Below the pieces are notes generated by a model, which saw nothing but the letters and a program-made list of their open reading frames with translations, did not search any database and was not told where the DNA came from. The position numbers and the translations under genes are program-made. A stretch of DNA of 64,000 nt from assembly GCA_964604705.1 (NCBI GenBank), contig CAZSAP010000013.1, positions 1 to 64,000 on the forward strand. Direction: 5' to 3'. This stretch comes from JAAXVQ01 sp964604705 (GTDB lineage: Bacteria > Oederibacteriota > JAAXVQ01). Numbering within the stretch: position 1 is the first letter of the stretch; every line of letters begins with the position of its first letter. This document shows positions 19,421 through 28,785 of this stretch, one piece after another.

Positions 19421-21877
19421 TTACTTTTCCGACTTGGAACCAATTCTCATGGCGTAGAACGAACGCCAGACAAACACCATTGAGATGACGAAAAACACGG
19501 CTGCTAAAATCCACGCCGTCGTCTTCGGCAAAGTAATGGCCAATTCAACAGCCAAAAGCCCAAACAAGGTGGTAAATTTGATGACTGGGTTCAATGCCAC
19601 GGAAGATGTATCTTTAAAGGGATCACCGACTGTATCGCCGATGACGCATGCTGCATGCAAGGGTGTACCCTTTTCCTTCAAGTCCGTTTCTACAATCTTT
19701 TTGGCATTGTCCCAAGCGCCACCTGCATCGGCCATGAAAATCGCCTGATACAGACCAAACACTGCAATGGAAACCAAGTATCCAATGAAGAAGTTTGAAT
19801 CCAAGCAGGCAAACGCCAGGGTCGCGGTAAAGATCGCCAAAAAGATGTTGAACATACCGCGTTGAGCGTATTGCGTGCAAATCTCCACCACGCGCTTGCT
19901 GTCTTCCATCGAAGCTTTCTCAGCTTTTCCATCCAGCTTAATGTTGGCTTTGATGAACTCAACCGCGCGATACGCCCCCGTAGAAACAGCCTGGGTGGAG
20001 GCTCCCGTGAACCAATAAATCATGGCGCCACCGGTGATCAATCCCAATAGAAATACAGGATTCAATACCGAGAACATGCCGGCAGCCGCATCCAACTGAG
20101 CCTGAGTGATCATACCCTCCGCACCGTTTTTAGCCAACAATACAATGATTGAGAAAATGAGCGTGGTCGCACCCACTACCGCTGTACCAATCAATACCGG
20201 CTTAGCGGTGGCTTTGAAGGTATTGCCCGCTCCGTCGTTTTCTTCCAAGAACATTTTGGCTTTGGTGAAGTTCGGTTCAAATCCAAATTCCTTCTTCACT
20301 TCTTCCTTGATCTTCGGCAATGTTTCAATGGTCGAAAGTTCATACACCGACTGAGCGTTGTCCGTAACCGGACCGTAGGAGTCAACCGCAATGGTTACCG
20401 GGCCCATACCCAAGAAACCAAATGCCACCAACCCGAACGCAAAGACCGAGGGGGCGACCATCAAGGTACCCAAACCAAAACAACTTACGACAAATGCAAT
20501 GGCCATGAGCAAAACAATCGCAATGCCCATCCAGTAAGCTGAAAAATTACCTGCGATAAAACCCGCCAAGATGTTCAACGAAGGACCACCTTCACGCGAA
20601 GCCGTCACCACTTCTTTGACATGCTGTGATTGCGTGGAAGTAAATACCTTCACCAGCTCAGGAATGATCGCGCCGGCCAGCGTACCGCAAGTGATGATGG
20701 TCGACAGCTTCCACCACAAACTCCCGTCCCCTAAGCTACCAATCAGTAAGTAGGAGGCAATATACGTCACCACAACCGATACAATCGAGGTAATCCAGAC
20801 CAACGAAGTCAACGGTTGTTCGAAATCCATTTTATCGGCATTCTTGTATTTTGCCGCAGCCATCATTTCATTGACCCAGTACGAGAAACCGCTGGTCACG
20901 ATCATCATTACACGCATCGCGAAAATCCAGACCAACAATTGGATCTGAACCGTAGGATCGGATACAGCCAATAGAATGAACGTAATCAAGGCCACGCCGG
21001 TTACGCCGTAGGTTTCGAAACCGTCGGCTGTGGGACCAACTGAGTCACCTGCGTTATCCCCTGTGCAGTCGGCAATGACACCCGGATTACGCGCATCGTC
21101 TTCTTTGATATTAAACACAATCTTCATCAAATCTGAACCGATGTCGGCAATCTTGGTGAAGATACCGCCTGCAATACGCAGGGCTGCAGCACCCAAAGAT
21201 TCACCAATAGCAAATCCGATGAAACACACACCGGCCAAATCACCAGGAACATAAAGTAGAATGGCTAACATGATCAACAATTCAGTAGAAATAAGGAGCA
21301 TACCGATCGATATTCCGGCTTTAAGCGGAATCGCATAGGTTGGGAAAGGCTTGCCTGCCAAGCTGGCAAACGCCGAACGAGAATTGGCAAAGGTATTAAT
21401 ACGGATACCGAACCAGGCCACAAACACGCTGCCGGCGATACCAATTAAGGAGAACAGCACGATGATCACAACATTGGCTGCACCTACGGGCTTGAGCCAA
21501 CCAAAGTAAACCACAATGATCGTACCAATGAACACCCACAACAACATGATGAAACGCAGTTGGGTCAAAAGATACGTCTTGCAGGTTTCGTAAATCAATT
21601 CAGAGATCTCTTTCATCGCCTTATGAACCGGCATGTTCTTCAAGTTCATATACATGCCCAACCCAAACGCCATGCCCAAAAGACAGATGAAAATACCGTA
21701 CGTCAGAAGCGTATGTCCAGGCATGCCCATGAACGAAACACTGCCCAGATCCGGCAATTTCAGATCCGCTTCACTGGCATATGCCAGCGACGACATCAAT
21801 ACACTTGCTCCGGCTAAAATGACCGAGGTCACCTTTGCCGTCCAACGGGAAAACAGCGACTTGCTTTTTGTACACAT
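19421..21877 (-). CDS. hppA: Membrane-bound ion-pumping pyrophosphatase
   Basis: The enzyme hydrolyses pyrophosphate and pumps H+ or Na+ across the cytoplasmic membrane. The 818-residue protein shows the active-site region GGGIFTKIADIGSDL, then DDARNPGVIADCTGDNAGD, and a second acidic site DNAKK..E near 740 with GDTVGDPFKDTSSVALNP. The GNTFKATAK segment has Lys where K+-dependent enzymes have Ala, which favours the K+-independent class; the next diagnostic position is unusual, so H+ pumping is likely but not certain. A cleavable-looking signal peptide (residues ~15-35, ending AYA) precedes the first core helix, making the protein longer than the usual ~680-700. Confidence 0.96.
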   Translation of the reverse strand: MCTKSKSLFSRWTAKVTSVILAGASVLMSSLAYASEADLKLPDLGSVSFMGMPGHTLLTYGIFICLLGMAFGLGMYMNLKNMPVHKAMKEISELIYETCKTYLLTQLRFIMLLWVFIGTIIVVYFGWLKPVGAANVVIIVLFSLIGIAGSVFVAWFGIRINTFANSRSAFASLAGKPFPTYAIPLKAGISIGMLLISTELLIMLAILLYVPGDLAGVCFIGFAIGESLGAAALRIAGGIFTKIADIGSDLMKIVFNIKEDDARNPGVIADCTGDNAGDSVGPTADGFETYGVTGVALITFILLAVSDPTVQIQLLVWIFAMRVMMIVTSGFSYWVNEMMAAAKYKNADKMDFEQPLTSLVWITSIVSVVVTYIASYLLIGSLGDGSLWWKLSTIITCGTLAGAIIPELVKVFTSTQSQHVKEVVTASREGGPSLNILAGFIAGNFSAYWMGIAIVLLMAIAFVVSCFGLGTLMVAPSVFAFGLVAFGFLGMGPVTIAVDSYGPVTDNAQSVYELSTIETLPKIKEEVKKEFGFEPNFTKAKMFLEENDGAGNTFKATAKPVLIGTAVVGATTLIFSIIVLLAKNGAEGMITQAQLDAAAGMFSVLNPVFLLGLITGGAMIYWFTGASTQAVSTGAYRAVEFIKANIKLDGKAEKASMEDSKRVVEICTQYAQRGMFNIFLAIFTATLAFACLDSNFFIGYLVSIAVFGLYQAIFMADAGGAWDNAKKIVETDLKEKGTPLHAACVIGDTVGDPFKDTSSVALNPVIKFTTLFGLLAVELAITLPKTTAWILAAVFFVISMVFVWRSFYAMRIGSKSEK

Positions 21878-21955
21878 ACTTCTTTCTCCTTTTTATAACA
21901 TATTGCTTTTTTAAATTGGGATGATTGCCCATTTAAAAAAATGAAAAACGGGCGG

Positions 21956-21985
21956 ATTATAACGTTTTTGTCATTCTACTGTCAA
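21956..21985 (-). promoter_or_regulatory. Consensus sigma70-type promoter of hppA
   Basis: The minus strand reads TTGACA (21980-21985), an 18-nt spacer, then TATAAT (21956-21961). Both hexamers are perfect. The leader of about 70 nt contains a GCCC/GGGC inverted repeat around an A/T-rich centre before the ribosome-binding site AGGAGAAAG. Confidence 0.85.
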
Positions 21986-22332
21986 GGGAACATTTGATAA
22001 AATTAAGGTATATGTCTTTGCGCTTGAACGAGATGTAACCCAGAAAATGAAATCCGGGAATCTGGTTGCGGGGGAGCAGACCAAATTCCCGGATAAATCC
22101 AGCCGGGTATCAACAACAGGTTAAGGGGGTTAAACCTTATTGCTGACTAAGGGGGTAACCCAGCCAGGGGGGTTCAACCAAGTTAAACTTGGCTGATGTA
22201 TGGTATTCGACCCCCGTATCCAAGTTTAGTTCCACGATTTTAAAATTAATATAATCAATTGAAAGGCCGTATCATGTGTATCCCATGTGTTGAAGGCCTA
22301 CACTTAATCCACACACATTCTCGGTCCTCTCC
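21986..22332. other. Intergenic region with hairpins and GGGGGT direct repeats
   Basis: No convincing gene is seen. A strong stem-loop spans 22052-22094: arms ATCCGGGAATYTGGT and ACCARATTCCCGGAT, with an inner TGC/GCA pairing. Three imperfect G-rich motifs of the type TAAGGGGGTTAAACC follow at about 22122, 22148 and 22165. A perfect palindrome CCAAGTT-A-AACTTGG lies at 22178-22192 inside an AGCCA/TGGCT outer pairing. It resembles neither tRNA, tmRNA, RNase P RNA nor a familiar riboswitch. It could hold an sRNA or a protein-binding array. Confidence 0.5.
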
Positions 22333-22506
22333 CTAATTGTTGCTGCGACGATTTCGGGCAATATAATTTTTTAAAATAAGTTTTTGATACCGTGTTACCA
22401 ATTTATGAAAACGACGGTTTTTTTCAAGATCATCCCCAGCAGCTTCGCGTTTGGCTAAAAGTCGTTCGGTTATTCGCTTACGATTCCAAAAAAAAGCACG
22501 CAGCAT
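22333..22506 (-). CDS. Small basic hypothetical protein (57 residues)
   Basis: An ATG at 22506 opens a 57-codon frame ending in TAG. The product is strongly basic (many Arg/Lys, starting MLRAFFWNRKRITERLL and ending IARNRRSNN) and predicted mostly helical, with Tyr and Phe spaced like a short amphipathic helix. An AGGTG sequence 6 nt before the ATG could serve as ribosome-binding site. It would be the last gene after mnmG and the YhcC-type gene. I do not recognise a family. A chance open frame cannot be excluded, but composition and placement look gene-like. Confidence 0.45.
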   Translation of the reverse strand: MLRAFFWNRKRITERLLAKREAAGDDLEKNRRFHKLVTRYQKLILKNYIARNRRSNN

Positions 22507-22604
22507 AGGTACACCTACCGTTCTTTGAGGCCAACTGTTGTTTGCATTTACCTACAGAACATGTAGACATTAGACAACCGGATGCTGCCTTTTATTTCAT
22601 TTTT

Positions 22605-23534
22605 TTACTTAAAATGAAGTCGCCCTTGCCAGGTTTCATGTGCTTTAAGCCATTCCTCGATCTCATGAATCACTTTACTTTTACGCGACAGCCAACGCGG
22701 AGCTTCTAAAATCGCATCCGTGCAATCTGCTGTCAGGCGTTGTATCACCGTTCGGGAAGGAAGCCGCTCCAAAAAATATCCCACCCGCATTACATAGTCA
22801 CTCTGTGTCAATAGCGAGATCTCCTGTGCCTGATACTGCCGGTCCAATTCCGTTCCGGTTACCACATGGAGAGGATGCAGTTTTACTCCTTCAATGTTTA
22901 AATCCGCGAGTGCCTGTGCTGTCTCTTGTTCTTCTTTGAGACCCTCGCCTGGAAGTCCCAAAATGACATGCGCACATATATTCAATCCTGAAAACTGCCG
23001 TGTTAATTCGACTGCATGCACAAAATCTTCCGCACTGTGCCCTCGCTTAATCCGCTGCAAGGTCTGGTTGTGCATGCTTTGCAACCCGTATTCCAGCCAG
23101 ACTTCATAATCTGAACAAAAACCCTGAATAAGTTTTAAAATTTCTGAATCAACACAATCCGGACGTGTTCCGATAGCGAGTGCCCTTATTTCCGGGAAAG
23201 TACGGATACTCTCATAAATGGACCTTAATTCTGGGAGTGTGGCATAGGTGTTGGTATAGGGTTGAAAATATGCCATGAATCGTTCAACCCCTTGACGATG
23301 TCCGTTTTCAATTTGCTGGGCAATTTGTTCCTGTAAGGATGCTGGCGTATGCAGCACGCGCGAAGTAAATCCTCTTGGATCGCAATAAATGCATCCTGTG
23401 TTGGATACGCGTCCGTCCCGATTGGGGCATGAAAACCCTGCATCCAAACAAACTTTGCGTACGGGACCACCGAATTGTTTTTTTAGATAGCTGGAAAAGG
23501 TCCGATAACGCTGAGGTGGAAGCGATGCGTCCAT
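22605..23534 (-). CDS. YhcC-type radical SAM protein (TIGR01212 family)
   Basis: A 309-residue radical SAM enzyme. The iron-sulfur cluster cysteines are in the family-specific context KVCLDAGFSCPNRDG followed by TGCIYC, and the barrel contains YFQPYTNTY, GTRPDC and the LGLPGEG motif. This family is widespread and conserved, but its substrate is unknown. It follows mnmG by 4 nt on the same strand, which hints at a role linked to tRNA or translation, by context only. Confidence 0.93.
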   Translation of the reverse strand: MDASLPPQRYRTFSSYLKKQFGGPVRKVCLDAGFSCPNRDGRVSNTGCIYCDPRGFTSRVLHTPASLQEQIAQQIENGHRQGVERFMAYFQPYTNTYATLPELRSIYESIRTFPEIRALAIGTRPDCVDSEILKLIQGFCSDYEVWLEYGLQSMHNQTLQRIKRGHSAEDFVHAVELTRQFSGLNICAHVILGLPGEGLKEEQETAQALADLNIEGVKLHPLHVVTGTELDRQYQAQEISLLTQSDYVMRVGYFLERLPSRTVIQRLTADCTDAILEAPRWLSRKSKVIHEIEEWLKAHETWQGRLHFK

Positions 23535-23538
23535 AGAC

Positions 23539-25407
23539 TTATACCGGACGGCGACGCAAATACATCATGAGCAGCGTTATGGCCGCGGGTGTTACTCCTG
23601 AGACACGACTGGCTTGACCAAGATTGATCGGCCGAATTTTCGTTAGTTTCTCAATAATCTCCCGTGTAATGCCTGGCAACCCAGCGTATTCAAACGTGAC
23701 GGGAATCCGTATTGACTCCAAATCTTTAAATCGCGCCACCTCTGTCATCTGACGCTTAATGTATCCCTCGTACTTGACGCGAACATCCACCCGCTGGCGA
23801 AGTTCCTCCGATACCAGGTGTGTGCCTTGGTCTAATTCTGCCAAATGTGCATAATCCACTTCCGGGCGGCGCAATACTTCCAGTAACGTGGCCGAACCAT
23901 TAATCGGTGCCAATCCCCAGCAACGCAACCGCTCATTAACAGCCTCGGTTCCATTTACCCGTTGGGTTTTTAACCGTTCGTATTCTTCCTCGCGTTGCGC
24001 AACTCGGTTTTGATGTTGAGAAAATTCAGATTCCGACACCAATCCCAGAGCATGGCCCAGGGGCGTAAGGCGTTCGTCGGCATTGTCTTCCCGGATGACC
24101 AAACGATATTCCACGCGCGACGTGAACATGCGATAAGGCTCATTTGTTCCTTTGATGACCAAATCATCAATGAGTACGCCGATGTAGGCTTGCGATCGAT
24201 CCAACACAACCGGTTCACGCTTTTGAACGACACACGCCGCATTGATACCGGCCATAATGCCCTGCGCGGCCGCCTCTTCATACCCTGTGGTGCCATTGAT
24301 CTGCCCGGCAAAAAACAATCCCGACACAAGCTTGGTTTCCAACGTAGGCTTAAGTTGCGTAGGGTCAACATAATCATGTTCAATGCCATACCCTGCTTGC
24401 ACAATTTCGGCATGCTCCAAGCCGGGTACCGAATGGACCATTTCAACTTGCACATCCATTGGCAAACTGTTCGATAATCCGTTGGGGTAAAAACGTGTCG
24501 TGTTCAAGCCTTCGGGCTCTACAAACACATGGTGGCTCTCGCGCTCGGCGAATTTAACAATTTTATCTTCCACCGACGGACAATAGCGCACGCCCGTACC
24601 TGTAATCTGTCCGGAATAGAGAGCCGAAAGTTTCAAGTTATCCCGAATAATCTGATGAGTGCGTAATTGTGTGTGCGTGACATAGCATGAGCGTTGCGGC
24701 AACACAGGCAGGTGCGGGGAACGCACTGAGAAAGGCAGATAAACCTCGTCGCCTTTCTGTTCGAGCATGCGTGAAAAATCAAGCGTATTCCCATCCACCC
24801 TGGGTGTGGTTCCGGTTTTGAACCGTCCCAAACTCAATCCCAACGCGCGTAACGATTCCGGCAAACGATCCGAGGCTGGATCGCCCATACGCCCTCCTGG
24901 AAAGTGTTTCGGGCCTATATGAATTAGTCCATGGAAAAAAGTCCCGGGGGTCACAACCACTGCCTGCGCAGCAACCTCGCCCAAGCGCGCAAACTTCACC
25001 CCGACAACCTGTCCCGCCCGAATACAAATTTCGCGTGCTTCATCCTGACAAATCGTCAATCCGGGAATAGCGTTCAGACGCGCCATGGCTTCACGTGGGT
25101 ATACATCCAAATCCACCTGCATGCGCGACGATTGAACGGCTGCACCCCGGGTCATGTTAAGGCGGCGATATTGAATGCATGAGGCATCGGCAATCTCACC
25201 CATCAAGCCGCCCAACGCATCAATTTCTTTAACCAGCTGTCCCTTGCCAATGCCCCCAATGGCCGGATTGCAACTCAATTGACCCACGCCATTTTCCGTC
25301 AAGGTTACCAAAAGTGTCGGCACTCCCATGCGGGCCGTAGCCGCTGCGGCCTCAATGCCCGCATGACCCCCACCAATAACAATCACCCCATACATTGCTT
25401 CAGACAT
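23539..25407 (-). CDS. mnmG: tRNA uridine 5-carboxymethylaminomethyl modification enzyme MnmG (GidA)
   Basis: MnmG, with MnmE, modifies U34 in the wobble position of several tRNAs, using FAD. The protein (about 622 residues) has the dinucleotide-binding IVIGGGHAGIEAA at its N-terminus, SCNPAIGGIGKGQLVKEIDALGG near 50, PGTF..G.IHIG, TGTTPRVDG, and the C-terminal LSGVTPAA-like end (ASRVSGVTPAAITLL). The ATG at 25407 has AAGGA 5 nt upstream; an in-frame start eight codons earlier lacks support. No mnmE is in the window. Confidence 0.97.
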   Translation of the reverse strand: MSEAMYGVIVIGGGHAGIEAAAATARMGVPTLLVTLTENGVGQLSCNPAIGGIGKGQLVKEIDALGGLMGEIADASCIQYRRLNMTRGAAVQSSRMQVDLDVYPREAMARLNAIPGLTICQDEAREICIRAGQVVGVKFARLGEVAAQAVVVTPGTFFHGLIHIGPKHFPGGRMGDPASDRLPESLRALGLSLGRFKTGTTPRVDGNTLDFSRMLEQKGDEVYLPFSVRSPHLPVLPQRSCYVTHTQLRTHQIIRDNLKLSALYSGQITGTGVRYCPSVEDKIVKFAERESHHVFVEPEGLNTTRFYPNGLSNSLPMDVQVEMVHSVPGLEHAEIVQAGYGIEHDYVDPTQLKPTLETKLVSGLFFAGQINGTTGYEEAAAQGIMAGINAACVVQKREPVVLDRSQAYIGVLIDDLVIKGTNEPYRMFTSRVEYRLVIREDNADERLTPLGHALGLVSESEFSQHQNRVAQREEEYERLKTQRVNGTEAVNERLRCWGLAPINGSATLLEVLRRPEVDYAHLAELDQGTHLVSEELRQRVDVRVKYEGYIKRQMTEVARFKDLESIRIPVTFEYAGLPGITREIIEKLTKIRPINLGQASRVSGVTPAAITLLMMYLRRRPV

Positions 25408-25477
25408 AAAATCCTTTTGGTTCCTTTCCAAATGGGCTAAACCCGGACTCCAGTAAATAAACGAAGATTATGCTAGG

Positions 25478-26083
25478 CTAGGACTGTTTCTCCATAATGA
25501 ACATCAGGTCCTGGGCAGGTGCCGTCTGATAATAAATGCGTCCGGTAACATTGGCTTCGGCGTTTTTCACCCGAAGCAGCACCGATACACGTTCCCATAG
25601 TTTGCGGCCGGCGCGTACCGAAGAAAATTCTCCATCTTGATGATCCTTGCAGGTTTCCAATTCTTCCACAAATGTCCGCACCGTGATTGTGTCCCCGGTC
25701 ACAGCAATCACCGCATCCAACATTTTCCCTGCGTTTTTTGGAATTAAACGCCCGTAATGATAGGCCAGAAGGGTTAACATCAAGGCATAGAACGTCCGAA
25801 TGGTTTCTTTGGACAACTCCCCCACTTGACACTCGGCCAAACGAATATTACTGCCAATCCCGGTTGTATTTTTCAAAATGAAATTGGCAATGTCAAGAAA
25901 GCCTAAGAGCAATGCTGCGTCCTTTCCGGTATACGGACTCACCGCGGCGGTCAATTCCGCCGCGACATCATTATGCAACCGCTCCCAAGCACCTACCGAA
26001 ACATTGGGTTGGAGCCACGGTTCGGAAAAATCCACTGTAACCTTACGCCGTGATGACCGTTTGGGAGTATCTTCTTTTTTCAT
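25478..26083 (-). CDS. Hypothetical protein between rsmB and mnmG
   Basis: A 201-residue protein I do not recognise. Residues 1-15 are basic (KKEDTPKRSSRRK). A mostly helical body follows, with a hydrophobic stretch near residues 75-105 (RLAECQVGELSKETIRTFYALMLTLLAYHYGRLIP), and the C-terminal 60 residues look alpha/beta (KLWERVSVLLRVK..NVTGRIYY). No signal peptide and no cysteine cluster. It lies 21 nt downstream of rsmB and 70 nt upstream of mnmG, so it is probably co-transcribed with both. Codon use looks like the neighbours. Function unknown. Confidence 0.8.
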   Translation of the reverse strand: MKKEDTPKRSSRRKVTVDFSEPWLQPNVSVGAWERLHNDVAAELTAAVSPYTGKDAALLLGFLDIANFILKNTTGIGSNIRLAECQVGELSKETIRTFYALMLTLLAYHYGRLIPKNAGKMLDAVIAVTGDTITVRTFVEELETCKDHQDGEFSSVRAGRKLWERVSVLLRVKNAEANVTGRIYYQTAPAQDLMFIMEKQS

Positions 26084-26104
26084 GGTCCACCCCTTTCGCG
26101 GATT

Positions 26105-27469
26105 TCATGGATGCACGCGCAACATCCGCGCGGCAAACATTCCATCTTGCTCCCCTGCTAAGGGAAAGGATCGGAAACAACCGTCTTTTCCCCAATAGGT
26201 TGTTTTGGGCAACCCATTGGAACCCGGACCTGGATGCAATACAAATTCTGTATGCTTCTGTAAAAATAACTGAACCACCCCTTCGTTCTCTTCTGGCTCA
26301 GTAGTGCAGGTGGCATATACCAATACCCCACCCGGCTTAACCTGCTGAGACGCCGCTTCCAAGAGCCCGCGTTGAGCGTTCGCCAGCCGTGCAAGATCGG
26401 TTTCATGTATCCGCCAACGTGTTTCAGCATGCCTGCGGAGAGTACCCAACCCGGAACATGGGGCATCCACCAACACTCGATCAGCCTGTACATTTTCAGG
26501 TATTTTCACCGCTGTCTTTATACACGTTACACCCAAACGCCGCGCATTGTCCGCGACTTTTTTTAATTTTTTCTCAGATACATCATGCGCCCAAATAACG
26601 CCTCGATTGCGCATGCGCTCGGCCATATGCGTGGCTTTCCCACCCGGAGCACTGCACCAGTCAATGCATGTTTCTCCAGGTTGTGGGTCAACAATCTCAC
26701 ACAGCCATTGTGAGGCTTGGTCTTGAAAATACAACCATCCCTCTTCCACTCCTGGAATCAAACCCGGATTTCCGGCCCCACTAAACTGAATGGCCCACGG
26801 TGCCTCTAAAAGTTCCACATCCACGTTCTTTTGTTTTAACCACGCCACGGCTTCGACGCGGGTTCCGCGCAACGCATTCACACGCGCCACCAACGGAGGG
26901 GCCTCATTGGCACTATGCATCAACGTTCCCGCTGCGTCACGCCCAAACCGCTTAAGCCAGCGATCCACCAACCACTCAGGAAACGAATGCATGACGGATA
27001 AATGAGCTACCAACGCGTTTTTTTCAGAAGGCAGCGAGGGCGCACCTTCACGTCCAATACGCCGCAAGATCGCATTGATAAAGGACACTTGGCGAACGTC
27101 GAGTTTACTTTTGGCCAATTCCACGGTTTCATGCACAGCCGCATGGGGGGGGATTTTGGATAATAAAAGAAGTTGGTAAGCACCTAAACGTAAAAGATTC
27201 ATTACCTTGCGCGGAGGCTTAGCGCCCGAGGCACAGAATGCATTCAAAGTATAATCCAAAAAAAGGCGGGCCTTGACACTACCGAATACCAGCTCGCGCA
27301 GCAACCGCGCGTCCGGTTCGGATAACGGGGAACGCTTAAGCAACAGGGCTACACTATCTTCAGCCCAGACGCCATGCAGGTCCATTTCATTGAGTGCTTC
27401 CCAAGCCAGGCTTCGAGCCGAGACGGGAATCTTTTTTTGGGGCTTCGGGGAAAGATCGGAACGTTCCAA
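26105..27469 (-). CDS. rsmB: 16S rRNA (cytosine-967-C5)-methyltransferase
   Basis: RsmB methylates C967 of 16S rRNA. The 454-residue protein has an N-terminal NusB-like RNA-binding domain (about 15-150, with VFGSVKARLFLDYTLNAF) and a SAM-dependent methyltransferase domain. The latter includes CIDWCSAPGGKATHMAE, the catalytic-partner motif VDAPCSGLGTLRRH, and YATCTTEPEENEGVV with the second cysteine. It starts immediately after htpX ends, so the two are likely co-transcribed. Length and domain order are typical. Confidence 0.96.
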   Translation of the reverse strand: MERSDLSPKPQKKIPVSARSLAWEALNEMDLHGVWAEDSVALLLKRSPLSEPDARLLRELVFGSVKARLFLDYTLNAFCASGAKPPRKVMNLLRLGAYQLLLLSKIPPHAAVHETVELAKSKLDVRQVSFINAILRRIGREGAPSLPSEKNALVAHLSVMHSFPEWLVDRWLKRFGRDAAGTLMHSANEAPPLVARVNALRGTRVEAVAWLKQKNVDVELLEAPWAIQFSGAGNPGLIPGVEEGWLYFQDQASQWLCEIVDPQPGETCIDWCSAPGGKATHMAERMRNRGVIWAHDVSEKKLKKVADNARRLGVTCIKTAVKIPENVQADRVLVDAPCSGLGTLRRHAETRWRIHETDLARLANAQRGLLEAASQQVKPGGVLVYATCTTEPEENEGVVQLFLQKHTEFVLHPGPGSNGLPKTTYWGKDGCFRSFPLAGEQDGMFAARMLRVHP

Positions 27470-28327
27470 TTAAAGTCCTTTCGGCAAACCTTTCAATTCC
27501 GAATCCAAGGCACGCAAACGCTCTGCGCGTTGTTCCAAGTTGGGGTGGGTAGAAAACAGTGTGGCAAAACCACTGGCTTTGAAAGGATTGACGATAAACA
27601 AGTGAGCGGTAACGTTCCCACTGGGTGTCGCTTCCAAGGGGCGACGTTCCACGGACATGTGCAGTTTTTCCAAAGCTCCGACCAAATCCATGGGCCGGTT
27701 GGTTAAAATCCCGGCACCGCGATCGGCCGCGTATTCACGCGAGCGAGAGATGGCCATCTGGATCAAAAAAGCGGCGATCGGGGCTAAAATCATCAAGGCC
27801 AATCCCGCCAAAGCGTTATCCCGGTCGCGACCGCCGCCAAACCAAAGTGCCATGCGCGCAATCATGGTTATCGCTCCGGCCATGGTTGCAGCCAATGCTC
27901 CGATAAGAATATCACGATTCTTAACATGGCTCAGCTCATGGGCGAGGACGGCGGTCAATTCGTGATCGTTCAAAATGTTGACAATCCCGGTGGTTACGGC
28001 AACGACGGCATGCTTGGGATCACGCCCAGTCGCGAAAGCATTGGGCACGTCCATTTCAATGACCTTTACTTTAGGCATGGGCAGGTTGGCCTGAGTGGCC
28101 AAGTTTTCCACCAGCGCAACAATCCGCCGTTCGGTTGGAAACGGGTCCCGTGCGCGGTACATGGCCAATACAATTTTATCCGAGAACCAGTACGAACCCA
28201 AATTCATCAACGCTGCAAAAACAAACCCCCACAGCATCCCGTTGGTTCCGCCCAACCAGTTCCCCAACAACATAAACAAGCCTGTCATCAACAACAACAG
28301 GAAAAAAGTCTTAAATAAATTACGCAT
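27470..28327 (-). CDS. htpX: HtpX-type membrane zinc metalloprotease (M48)
   Basis: HtpX degrades misfolded membrane proteins. The protein (about 285 residues) has two N-terminal membrane helices (about 5-22 and 27-48), the zinc motif LAHELSHVKNRD near residue 135, two further hydrophobic segments (about 150-190), and the downstream glutamate ligand region SRSREYAADRGAG. The ATG at 28327 follows GGAG with 8 nt spacing; an in-frame GTG three codons earlier overlaps that site and is less likely. Confidence 0.95.
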   Translation of the reverse strand: MRNLFKTFFLLLLMTGLFMLLGNWLGGTNGMLWGFVFAALMNLGSYWFSDKIVLAMYRARDPFPTERRIVALVENLATQANLPMPKVKVIEMDVPNAFATGRDPKHAVVAVTTGIVNILNDHELTAVLAHELSHVKNRDILIGALAATMAGAITMIARMALWFGGGRDRDNALAGLALMILAPIAAFLIQMAISRSREYAADRGAGILTNRPMDLVGALEKLHMSVERRPLEATPSGNVTAHLFIVNPFKASGFATLFSTHPNLEQRAERLRALDSELKGLPKGL

Positions 28328-28360
28328 ACCCTTCACTCCTTTTACGTTCCAAACGCGTGC

Positions 28361-28765
28361 TTAGGCTTCCTCGGGGGCTTCTTCGCCATTCAAGGTGGTT
28401 TCTACAAACCGCTTGATTTTTTCCGCATCTTCTTCACGAAGCGCCATGAAGAAAATGCCGGCTGAAAAAACACCCGGTTCTTGAGTTCTCGACCACATCA
28501 CTTCCGAAAAGGCACGCAGAGCCTGACCCTCGCCAGGCAAATTGACCTCAATCTTTAAAATATCACCCTTGGCCAAGGTATGATCCGTAACCAAGCACAA
28601 CCCCTCGGGGGATACATCCAGTGAATTTCCCGCCAGCGGTCCCTTCTTTTGTTCCAACAAGGCCAAGGCTTCCTCACTTTGATTGATCACCTTGTACTTG
28701 ACCGGAACATGGACTCTAATCCGCGGATGCTTTCGTTTGTCGAAAGACAAGGACGCATTTTCCAT
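28361..28765 (-). CDS. PilZ domain protein
   Basis: A 134-residue single-domain protein that probably binds cyclic di-GMP. It has the paired motif RKHPRIRVHVPVKY near residue 12 (RxxxR) and DVSPEGLCL near 50 ((D/N)xSxxG), followed by the beta-barrel pattern and AGIFFMAL. It lies 20 nt from the RNase H gene and 33 nt upstream of htpX. A second PilZ protein is at 57315. Which process it controls is not visible. Confidence 0.9.
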   Translation of the reverse strand: MENASLSFDKRKHPRIRVHVPVKYKVINQSEEALALLEQKKGPLAGNSLDVSPEGLCLVTDHTLAKGDILKIEVNLPGEGQALRAFSEVMWSRTQEPGVFSAGIFFMALREEDAEKIKRFVETTLNGEEAPEEA

Positions 28766-28785
28766 GAAATGGCCTCCTTTTGTCC

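Noticed and set aside
22052..22200. tRNA, tmRNA or RNase P RNA in the hppA upstream region
   Set aside because: A GGTTCAACC-like stretch recalls a T loop, but no acceptor stem, anticodon arm or conserved core of tmRNA or RNase P RNA could be found.
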